DNA of 64,000 bases, taken from positions 124,001 to 188,000 of the forward strand of contig NZ_JAETXM010000003.1 of the NCBI RefSeq assembly GCF_024494465.1, written 5' to 3'. The notes under the pieces are model-generated. The model worked only from the letters and a program-made list of their open reading frames with translations. It ran no database searches and had not been told where the DNA came from. The stretch's first letter is position 1. Each line of letters opens with the position of its first letter. The translations under genes were made by a program, and so were the position numbers. This DNA comes from Bacillus sp. V3B (GTDB lineage Bacteria > Bacillota > Bacilli > Bacillales > Cytobacillaceae). Positions 33,678-40,087 of the stretch are shown here, in pieces.

Positions 33678-34505
33678 ATGAATAGAACAATGCTTACAGC
33701 GACCAATACGTTAACCCAATTGCAAAAGCAAATGGACGTGATGGGACACAATATAGCAAACGTAGAGACAACCGGTTTTAAGCGGAGAGAAGCGACGTTT
33801 ACAGACTTGCTTGTTCAGCAATTTAATAACCAGAGTGATGCTAACAGTGAAATCGGCCGATTAACGCCAAATGGCATTCGTCAAGGTTCAGGTGCCAAGC
33901 TTGGTCAAATTCAAATGGTTTTAACACAAGGCAGTTTAAAAACAACAAACCGGGAACTTGATACAGCTTTTACAGCAGAAGGACAATTGTATCGTGTTCT
34001 TGTTGATCATCCAGATGGTTCTGAGATTCAATACACAAGAGATGGGGCTTTTTATTTATCCCCCCTTTCACCAAATGAAATGATGCTTGTCACAAGCAAT
34101 GGCGATTCGGTATTAGATGAAAATAATAATCCGATTTATATAAATGGACAAGTTAAGGAATATCAAATAACAGAGACTGGAAGCATGGTCATTCAGATGG
34201 ATGATGGTCAACAGCAAACCATTAATCTTGGTGTAACGCTTGCTAATAAGCCACAATTTTTAGAGCAAGAAGGAAATAATCGACTCAGTCTTCCGGAAGA
34301 TGTGGGAGGAGAGGACGTTGTGACGGATTTGGATGGAGCATTGCGAAATCAAATTTCGATTCAACAAGGTGCACTTGAGCAATCCAATGTAGAATTATCA
34401 AAAGAAATGACAGACTTGATCAGTGCTCAGCGCTCCTATCAATTTCAATCACGCTCGATCAATCTTGCTGATCAGATGATGGGTCTAATCAATGGAATTC
34501 GCTAA
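33678..34505 (+). CDS. flhP: Flagellar hook-basal body protein FlhP (rod)
   Basis: Second rod protein, 275 residues, homologous to FlhO. N-terminal MLTATNTLTQLQKQMDVMGHNIANVETTGFKRREATF and C-terminal QSNVELSKEMTDLISAQRSYQFQSRSINLADQM are the conserved helical ends. ATG at 33678 with GGGAGG. Fifteen bases after the stop lies a small membrane-protein gene, so the three may be cotranscribed. Confidence 0.95.
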   Translation: MNRTMLTATNTLTQLQKQMDVMGHNIANVETTGFKRREATFTDLLVQQFNNQSDANSEIGRLTPNGIRQGSGAKLGQIQMVLTQGSLKTTNRELDTAFTAEGQLYRVLVDHPDGSEIQYTRDGAFYLSPLSPNEMMLVTSNGDSVLDENNNPIYINGQVKEYQITETGSMVIQMDDGQQQTINLGVTLANKPQFLEQEGNNRLSLPEDVGGEDVVTDLDGALRNQISIQQGALEQSNVELSKEMTDLISAQRSYQFQSRSINLADQMMGLINGIR

Positions 34506-34520
34506 AAGGGGAAAAAAAGA

Positions 34521-34796
34521 ATGGCTGTAAACGAAAATAGCCGTGAAGCTATACAGGCGCAAAAGAAGCTAGAGGCAAAGGAAGAGAAGGAACAATCGGT
34601 GGTCACAAAATGGAAAGGGATCCGTTTGAGGTTAATCCCTATTTGGCTACGTGTCTTAATTGTGATGCTACTGATCAGCTTAAGTGCTTTGACAGGAGCA
34701 GCAGTCGGATACGGAGTCCTCGGAAATGGAAATACAAGTGACATTTTGCAAAAGTCAACTTGGACACATATTATTAAGTTAGTAGGTAAGGAATAG
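34521..34796 (+). CDS. EpuA-like small membrane protein
   Basis: 91 residues: a charged, helical, Lys/Glu/Gln-rich cytoplasmic part (about 1-37), a basic stretch (KWKGIRLRLIPIWLR), one transmembrane helix (about 45-68, LRVLIVMLLISLSALTGAAVGY) and a short outer tail. This pattern fits the EpuA family (PF11772), often mislabelled as an RNA polymerase beta subunit. Its role is unknown. ATG at 34521, between flhP and fabZ. Confidence 0.75.
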   Translation: MAVNENSREAIQAQKKLEAKEEKEQSVVTKWKGIRLRLIPIWLRVLIVMLLISLSALTGAAVGYGVLGNGNTSDILQKSTWTHIIKLVGKE

Positions 34797-34872
34797 GGGA
34801 AAAACCCCTATGTTAAATAAACAGGGGACAGGTCGTAACGACGTTCAACGAAAGAGGCTCAGCCCCTGACCA
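34797..34872. repeat. Two inverted repeats before fabZ
   Basis: AGGGG/CCCCT with an AAAAA loop (about 34795-34810) is followed by CAGGGG...CCCCTG (about 34823-34868), which resembles the dispersed palindromes of this genome. Either could end the flhO-flhP transcript; there is no long T-tract. Confidence 0.5.
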
Positions 34873-34890
34873 TTTGGAGGTTATTTAGTT

Positions 34891-35322
34891 ATGTTAGATA
34901 TTACGCAAATTAAAGAAATTCTGCCACATCGTTATCCTTTCTTGTTAGTCGATCGCATAGTGGAAGTGGAAGAAGGAAAAAGAGCAGTTGGGATTAAGAA
35001 TGTAACAGCCAATGAAGAGTTTTTCAACGGCCATTTTCCAGATTATCCTGTTATGCCAGGCGTGTTAATTGTCGAAGCTCTAGCCCAAGTGGGTGGGGTA
35101 GCGATGCTGAAGAAAGAAGAAAACAAAGGCAAGTTGGCCTTTTTCGCGGGGATCGATAACTGCCGTTTCAAAAGACAAGTAAGACCAGGTGATCAATTGC
35201 GACTAGAAGTGGAAATGGTTCGATTACGGGGATCATTTGGCAAAGGAAAAGCAATAGCGACAGTTGATGGTGAATTAGCCTGTGAAGCAGAAATTATGTT
35301 TGCCCTAGGCGATGCAAACTAA
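34891..35322 (+). CDS. fabZ: 3-hydroxyacyl-ACP dehydratase FabZ
   Basis: Dehydrates beta-hydroxyacyl-ACP in type II fatty acid synthesis (cytosol). 143 residues in a hot-dog fold. Catalytic His48 in [13 protein letters not shown] and Glu62 in [10 protein letters not shown] are both present, and [12 protein letters not shown] is the family N-terminus. ATG at 34891 with TGGAGG. It follows the flagellar rod genes as in B. subtilis (ywpB) and is followed by its own terminator. Confidence 0.97.
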   Translation: MLDITQIKEILPHRYPFLLVDRIVEVEEGKRAVGIKNVTANEEFFNGHFPDYPVMPGVLIVEALAQVGGVAMLKKEENKGKLAFFAGIDNCRFKRQVRPGDQLRLEVEMVRLRGSFGKGKAIATVDGELACEAEIMFALGDAN

Positions 35323-35343
35323 TACGAAACATACAGAATACAA

Positions 35344-35375
35344 AGAGCTCTGGTCCATGACCGAGTTCTTTTTTT
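35344..35375 (+). terminator. Terminator of fabZ
   Basis: AGAGCTCTGGTC pairs with GACCGAGTTCT around CAT, with one wobble and one bulge, followed by seven T. Confidence 0.8.
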
Positions 35376-35531
35376 GATGAAAAATAACATATAACAGACG
35401 ATATAGTAAAAAAAATAGATTTTTACACAATTTTAGTTAAAAATGATGCAAGTTTGGTATCGATTTGGGTAACCTAACAAAAGACCAATAGAAGGGTCTT
35501 ACCAATACACTTTATGGAAGGAGTTTTTAAA

Positions 35532-35870
35532 TTGAACAAAAAGCTTTTAGCATTAATTGGTGGGTCTGTGTTATCACTCATGTTGTTAGGCGGTTGTAAC
35601 AATGACGAACAAGACCCTCCTCCGGAAGATGATTTGAACATTGAGGAAAACGATGGAAACGTCGGTGACAACAATGGAGGTCTCATGGATGGCAATGGCA
35701 ATGATGGAGATATCATTGACAACAATGACAATAATGGCCTAGGTGATGATGAGAACAATGATATTAATCTTAACAACGATGATGATCCGGCGGTTGATGA
35801 CAATACACCGCAAGAAGAGATAATCGAAGATGAAGTTGACAGGAATGACGAAGACAACAAAGATAGATAA
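35532..35870 (+). CDS. Small acidic lipoprotein, Asn/Asp-rich
   Basis: 112 residues. A basic start (MNKKLLALIGG), a hydrophobic core and the lipobox LLGGC predict a lipid-anchored protein on the outer membrane face. The mature part is almost wholly D, N, E and G, without globular character. TTG at 35532 is preferred because GAAGGAG is 8 bases upstream; the in-frame ATG at 35514 has none. No known function. It converges with a second acidic lipoprotein at 36005. Confidence 0.75.
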   Translation: MNKKLLALIGGSVLSLMLLGGCNNDEQDPPPEDDLNIEENDGNVGDNNGGLMDGNGNDGDIIDNNDNNGLGDDENNDINLNNDDDPAVDDNTPQEEIIEDEVDRNDEDNKDR

Positions 35871-35926
35871 TCACATACATTTTTTCCGACAAATCCATAT
35901 GTAATCTTCTATTACATTAAATAAGC

Positions 35927-35975
35927 AAAAAGGATAGAAAGAGCAAAGAAGTTCTGCTCCATCTATCCTTTTTTT
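35927..35975. terminator. Bidirectional terminator between two lipoprotein genes
   Basis: AAAAAGGATAGA and TCTATCCTTTTT are perfect complements across a 23-base loop, with A and T tracts on both sides, between two convergent genes. Confidence 0.85.
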
Positions 35976-36004
35976 ATAAAAAAAATCTTTTACAGGTTCA
36001 TCAT

Positions 36005-36247
36005 TTATTCATGCTCTAAGTCTTCAACCGTTTCCTCAAAATCTTCTTCCATTTCTTCGTCTCTGTTTTCCTCAGCCTCACTTCTCTGTTCGCCATCTTC
36101 TTCTATCTCGTCTGCCTTCTGGAATGGATCTTTCACCCTGATATCTTCGTCAACAGGAGGTGCAGGATCCCCCTCAGCATTACAGCCAGCAACAATCGTT
36201 GTAGATAAGAATAGACTCGCTAGCATCAGAAACCATTTTCTCTTCAT
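36005..36247 (-). CDS. Small acidic lipoprotein, Glu-rich
   Basis: 80 residues: MKRKWFLMLASLFLSTTIVAGC is a type II signal peptide with lipobox IVAGC; the mature part (NAEGDPAPPVDEDIRV...) is rich in E and D. Start at 36247, where AGGAAG is 6 bases upstream; an ATG two codons earlier abuts the ribosome site. No family recognised. It converges with the similar lipoprotein at 35532; the two are not evidently duplicates, since one is N/D-rich and the other E-rich. Confidence 0.7.
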   Translation of the reverse strand: MKRKWFLMLASLFLSTTIVAGCNAEGDPAPPVDEDIRVKDPFQKADEIEEDGEQRSEAEENRDEEMEEDFEETVEDLEHE

Positions 36248-36359
36248 GGACATCTTCCTTTCTAATCGATTAACGTGACCAATCACTGTATATCGTTTCC
36301 ATATGCAAAAAAAAACATGCGTGATGCCTTAAATCGATAGGCTGGACAGAACAAAAAGA

Positions 36360-36407
36360 GGAGCTGTCCCATAAGGTGCCTGACACCTCTGCTTTTAGGA
36401 CAGCTCC
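36360..36407. repeat. Nested palindromic repeat upstream of the lipoprotein gene
   Basis: The outer arms GGAGCTGTCC (36360-36369) and GGACAGCTCC (36398-36407) are perfect complements. Inside is AGGTGCCTGACACCT (36374-36388), a member of the dispersed GGTGCCTGRCACC family. It lies between two minus-strand genes. Confidence 0.75.
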
Positions 36408-36494
36408 CTAGCTGTATTCAAATAAGGGAATATAATAGAAGATTGAAAAATCAGTTTATTCTAGCAGAAACCGTGGGATAATCTGACCTCACTA

Positions 36495-36977
36495 TCATCC
36501 CATGTCTAAAGACGGTCTGCGACCTGCATGGGCTTTCTCGTTCGGAAGATCTGTAACAGGTGATAAGATTGGTTTTGTAATCATTTTCTCTTTGAATTGA
36601 GCTAAAAGATCGGGTCCGGACAAACCTTGGTTAATCAGATTGATTAACAAAAGCTCGGGGTAATTGTTGGAGCGATTAATGTTCCCCCTGAAAAGTAAAC
36701 TCATATGATCTTCGCTTAATTTTTTGATCAGTAGTGGTGTTGCTTGGAAGTAGGCGGGATCATTCTCTTTTTGAGAAATAATCACTTGTAAAGTAACATC
36801 GTTTCCCGCATCTAGGAGTGATTGGAAATAACTTTCATACGTGGTAGAGACAGAAGCTTCTAGTAACCATGTTTGACTTTCATCTTCTTTATTAATAACG
36901 AGGCCATCTTCTAGTTTGATATCGATCAGTCCACATTTTTCGACAACCTGCAACGAGATGAGCTTAAACGTTTTCAT
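36495..36977 (-). CDS. ywpF: YwpF-like protein
   Basis: 160 residues, soluble, no signal peptide. Starts MKTFKLISLQVVEK and contains DGLVINKEDESQTWLLEAS, typical of the YwpF family (PF14183). Function unknown. Start at 36977 with GGGAGG on the minus strand. It is divergent from the ssb paralogue, as expected from the B. subtilis ywp region. Confidence 0.85.
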   Translation of the reverse strand: MKTFKLISLQVVEKCGLIDIKLEDGLVINKEDESQTWLLEASVSTTYESYFQSLLDAGNDVTLQVIISQKENDPAYFQATPLLIKKLSEDHMSLLFRGNINRSNNYPELLLINLINQGLSGPDLLAQFKEKMITKPILSPVTDLPNEKAHAGRRPSLDMG

Positions 36978-37083
36978 CGATCAACCTCCCGTTATTCTTT
37001 TTTTGTACATTCATTAAAAATTATAACACAGTGATAGCGGGAATCGGGTTTACAAAAAGCAAAAAAAATAGTGAATATCATAA

Positions 37084-37215
37084 AAAATGAATTTTTCTCT
37101 TGAAAGTGACCATAAATATCAAAATTGACTGGGAAAAAGGTTGTTTTTTGAAAAGTATGCCCTTCGAAAATGGACTTTTGCTCATTTTACTTTCGATTGT
37201 TTCGTAAGGTATGAT
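37084..37215 (+). promoter_or_regulatory. Putative ComK boxes and promoter of the ssb paralogue
   Basis: Three AAAA-N5-TTTT boxes occur: 37084-37096 (N5 TGAAT), 37135-37147 (GGTTG) and 37167-37179 (TGGAC). The last two are 19 bases apart, close to the 18-base class of B. subtilis K-boxes. A TATGAT at 37210-37215 is a possible -10. Established: ComK binds pairs of AT-boxes and drives ssbB in B. subtilis. Inference: this gene is competence-regulated. Confidence 0.55.
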
Positions 37216-37244
37216 AAGGCCATCAAATGAAAGGAGAAGCCATT

Positions 37245-37637
37245 ATGATCAATCAAGTCACACTTGTCGGCAGGTTGACAAAAGACCCGGAATTGCGGCT
37301 AACACCTGAAGGCACATCGGTTACAAATGTTACGCTAGCGGTGAATCGCCAGTATCGTAATCAACAAGGTGAGATCGGAGCTGATTTTGTTCAATGTACC
37401 CTTTGGAAAAAAACAGCCGAGAATACGGTTCAATATTGCCGTAAAGGGTCACTAATTGGAATCACTGGGAAAATTCATACACGTCATTATGATAATCAAG
37501 AAGGACGCAGGGTTTATATGACAGAAGTTGTAGCAGAAACAGTCAGATTCATTGATACAAAGCGACCTGAAGAACATGCCCAACATCTCGAATCGATCAT
37601 ACAAAATCATGAACCCGTCACAGTACAGAACAGATGA
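37245..37637 (+). CDS. ssbB: Single-stranded DNA-binding protein (SsbB-like)
   Basis: 130 residues with the OB-fold of SSB: MINQVTLVGRLTKDPELRLTPEGTSV, FTLAVNR-type strand (TLAVNRQYRN), DFVQCTLWKKTAEN, GSLIGITGKIHTRHYDNQEGRRVYMTEVVAETVRF. It lacks the Gly/Gln-rich linker and acidic DDDLPF tail of essential SsbA, which fits the competence paralogue SsbB. ATG at 37245 follows AAAGGAG with 9-base spacing. Overlaps the next small ORF (ATGA). Confidence 0.9.
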   Translation: MINQVTLVGRLTKDPELRLTPEGTSVTNVTLAVNRQYRNQQGEIGADFVQCTLWKKTAENTVQYCRKGSLIGITGKIHTRHYDNQEGRRVYMTEVVAETVRFIDTKRPEEHAQHLESIIQNHEPVTVQNR

Positions 37638-37858
37638 CGACATCCAAGAGCAAGGAACAAAACTTCGAGCTGCTTCTTGCGGATATGATTCGAATCCAAG
37701 GAAAGCTCATTCAAAAGGTGGATCGTTTGAGTCATCAGATGAGTCAAGTAGAAGAGACGCTCCAACAAACAACACAACAGGAACCACTCCCCATGTCCTT
37801 CTTATGTAAAAGTGATCCGCATTCGAAAAATAGCAAGAAAGGAAAGCTATATATATAG
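37634..37858 (+). CDS. Small hypothetical protein coupled to ssbB
   Basis: 74 residues: a hydrophilic N-terminus, a helix with heptad-like spacing (LLLADMIRIQGKLIQKVDRLSHQMSQVEETLQ), and a basic tail with a single Cys. The ATG at 37634 overlaps the ssbB stop by ATGA, so translation is probably coupled. No family recognised. It may be a coiled-coil partner of the SSB or of the competence machinery (inference from position only). Confidence 0.6.
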   Translation: MTTSKSKEQNFELLLADMIRIQGKLIQKVDRLSHQMSQVEETLQQTTQQEPLPMSFLCKSDPHSKNSKKGKLYI

Positions 37859-37947
37859 TAAAACCGTTTCTTCTGAATATAATTGTAATACCTTCCATTA
37901 TTCCCTCTTTAGCTAAAATCAAAAGCTTCCCCGTTCTTTTCTCCAAA

Positions 37948-37982
37948 CAAAAAGCCGACGGATCCCCCCGCCGGCTTTTTTA
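37948..37982. terminator. Bidirectional terminator
   Basis: AAAAAGCCG-CGG pairs with CCG-CGGCTTTTTT around a short loop, between the convergent ssb operon and the DUF1646 gene. Confidence 0.9.
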
Positions 37983-38068
37983 AATCCTGCATAAATATCC
38001 TTTAGGAAAGGGATTTTATCTGGAAGTCCTCTTTATTTTGTCCTACACGAAAAGAGAAGCTTGGCTAT

Positions 38069-39079
38069 TTAAAAGATAAACAAGATCACAAAGAATACGG
38101 TCATGGCGATGGTTCCGATGGGGAGACCAAAAACGGCCCATTCTTTACTCGTAATATTTAACTTCCCGGCTGCAATAATATTAGGGATATTTCCTGGAAT
38201 CAACATGCCGCCCGCGATCAGAAGACCCAGTAAAATCGCACGAATCGTATCCCGATCCATCGATGGGCTCACTTCAGCAGCTGCAAGTGTCGCATTATCC
38301 AATACAGACGAAATCATATTGATCCAATACAAGAGCTCCGGTCTTAGGCCAAGAATATATGTCTCAATTAGCGGGCTAAATCCATTCCCGAGGAAGGTCA
38401 ACCCCATCACAAATAAGTAAATTTTAGCTGCACGAATGATAATTTCACTATAGGTCTCTGCCGGTTGTTTGGAGCCCAAACGATTGGAACCCGTCCTTGT
38501 TTTAACCAAAAACATCGAAAGTAAGCCTAGCACAATAACCGTAAAGGTGACCTCAATCCCAATTAAGTCAAATAAATAGTCGAAGTCTTGATCCGTTCTA
38601 CTGACGACAATCGTTGAAAGGGGTTCACCAATGGGTGTTAAGGCAGCCCCAAGACCAATCGAGAAACACGCCAAAACCGTAAAGTGAATTTCAGATTGCC
38701 GCTCAAGTGGCAGCACATTGACAATCAACACAAGAATAATCGCTGCAATAATGGCTGTAATAATACTAGAAGCTAGTCCTAAAAAAATCACCATTAAAGC
38801 AAGAAAAATTCGAGGCGTCAACGCTTTGCTCGTTGCTAAGATCGCTCTTTCTAACGGATGATGCGCCCATTTCGTGACTAAGCCCGCAACCAAAACCGCT
38901 AACGTAATCGTAATGGGATCGGAAACAGCCTTGGCAATAAGACGGTCACTCATCATGCCGCTGACAGTAGCGGCCGCAATCCCCATGATAAATAAGAAGA
39001 CTTCCAAATTGTGTTCGATCTTTTTCACCGTAAAGGGTAAAAATAAGACCAAAATTAAAATAATAAACAATCCAATCAC
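38069..39079 (-). CDS. DUF1646 family membrane transporter-like protein
   Basis: 336 residues, about 10-11 transmembrane segments, almost no soluble part. Matches DUF1646 (PF07854), a group in the ion-transporter superfamily related to NhaD-type antiporters: two inverted helix-loop motifs are seen, GAALTPIGEPLST and GGMLIPGNIPNIIAAG, with DNATLAAAEVSP before the second. Substrate unknown; sodium or organic acid are possibilities. GTG at 39079 with AAAGGA 9 bases upstream. Its neighbours do not inform function. Confidence 0.82.
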   Translation of the reverse strand: MIGLFIILILVLFLPFTVKKIEHNLEVFLFIMGIAAATVSGMMSDRLIAKAVSDPITITLAVLVAGLVTKWAHHPLERAILATSKALTPRIFLALMVIFLGLASSIITAIIAAIILVLIVNVLPLERQSEIHFTVLACFSIGLGAALTPIGEPLSTIVVSRTDQDFDYLFDLIGIEVTFTVIVLGLLSMFLVKTRTGSNRLGSKQPAETYSEIIIRAAKIYLFVMGLTFLGNGFSPLIETYILGLRPELLYWINMISSVLDNATLAAAEVSPSMDRDTIRAILLGLLIAGGMLIPGNIPNIIAAGKLNITSKEWAVFGLPIGTIAMTVFFVILFIF

Positions 39080-39551
39080 TTTACCAAGTCCTTTTCTGTG
39101 TTTTGTAGGAGCTATGTTAATGACGATTGCCTGAACCGTGCCTAAGAAGTGTGGGGCATTAACATGAGCCTGGTGTAAATATCAATAGATTGCAATATTG
39201 TATATATTAATAAAGGTGGCTATTAAAATAGTATGGTAAACAGAGAACATTCATGATTGTAATTAATATCACATGAGGAAAAAAATCATACTCGCTAAGA
39301 TTTTTTCATTTAGGAAAGAAACGCAGGAAACCCTACAGGAATCACGCTAAAATTGAAAACGTTTACATAGGCTAAAATAATACACTTCAATATTTATGAC
39401 AGTTTTATGAAAAGGGAGAAGATAGAAAGGATTTTGAAAGAGAGAGGGAGAACAATTAGTGTTGCAACAGACGAATCATTATTATTTGACAAATTGTAGA
39501 CGATTGATTGTTAGAAAATAGAGCCTACAATTTCAAACTGGGGGAATCTAC
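39080..39551. other. Intergenic stretch, divergent promoters expected
   Basis: No gene is supported. The 472 bases lie between two divergent genes. AT-rich tracts such as TATATATTAATAA near 39200 are present, but I cannot assign a promoter. TGGGGGAAT before 39552 is a possible ribosome site. Confidence 0.35.
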
Positions 39552-39953
39552 TTGAATAAAAAACAAGAGTACTATTCTTTGCACTACAAAGGAAAGAAAG
39601 GGAAGAGGCAGGGAATCTATCTGGAACAAACTCTAAGCTTCTTTGATGCACTACAGCTTGTGAAATACAAAGATACATTTGAAGAAATAAAACTGAATCG
39701 AGGGACCGTTCATACCTTTCTTGTCATAGAAAACAACACGCATAAAGCCATTAATTGTACAGTCCATTCGCCAGCGTTCATGAGCGTGAAAGAATATAAT
39801 ACAGACTGTTGTGAAAACAGATCGAGCCGTATCCTTAATTATTTCTTATTAAAACAAGGAGAAAAAGTGACCTTTCTCTACCAACAACCACCGAAACAGA
39901 TGAATAAAGCCATCAAAGAACCAAAGAAACCGTATGAACTCGTTCGTCACTAA
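39552..39953 (+). CDS. Hypothetical protein
   Basis: 133 residues, basic, no signal peptide and no membrane helix. It contains a Cys pair (DCCENRSS) and a further Cys (NCTV), with a beta-rich look in TVHTFLVIENNTHKAINCTVHSP. Basic ends (MNKKQEYYSLHYKGKKGKRQG; KQMNKAIKEPKKPYELVRH). TTG start at 39552 with GGGGGAAT upstream. I do not recognise the family. It converges with ywqA across a palindromic repeat. Confidence 0.6.
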   Translation: MNKKQEYYSLHYKGKKGKRQGIYLEQTLSFFDALQLVKYKDTFEEIKLNRGTVHTFLVIENNTHKAINCTVHSPAFMSVKEYNTDCCENRSSRILNYFLLKQGEKVTFLYQQPPKQMNKAIKEPKKPYELVRH

Positions 39954-39955
39954 AA

Positions 39956-40012
39956 AATGGTGTCGGGCACGACAACTGGACAACTGTCCTTTTGCGGTAC
40001 CTGACACCATTT
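39956..40012. terminator. Imperfect hairpin, terminator-like, of the GGTGTC-GACACC family
   Basis: AAATGGTGTC (39956-39965) pairs with GACACCATTT (40003-40012), extended by imperfect pairing of GGGCAC with GGTACC. It lies between convergent genes with A and T tracts outside, so it may end both transcripts. Confidence 0.7.
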
Positions 40013-40087
40013 CTCCCGTCTTAACGAGAAGTCTTCTTTCTATTCACGCTGTATGGAAACGCGTGTGTTCATTTTTCTAGTCCCGGT

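Noticed and set aside
35514-35531. ATG start for the acidic lipoprotein at 35514
   Set aside because: The ribosome site GAAGGAG lies after it and points to TTG at 35532, which also gives a standard lipoprotein signal.
37452-37643. Minus-strand ORF opposite ssbB
   Set aside because: Antisense shadow; it has no start signal and no conserved features.
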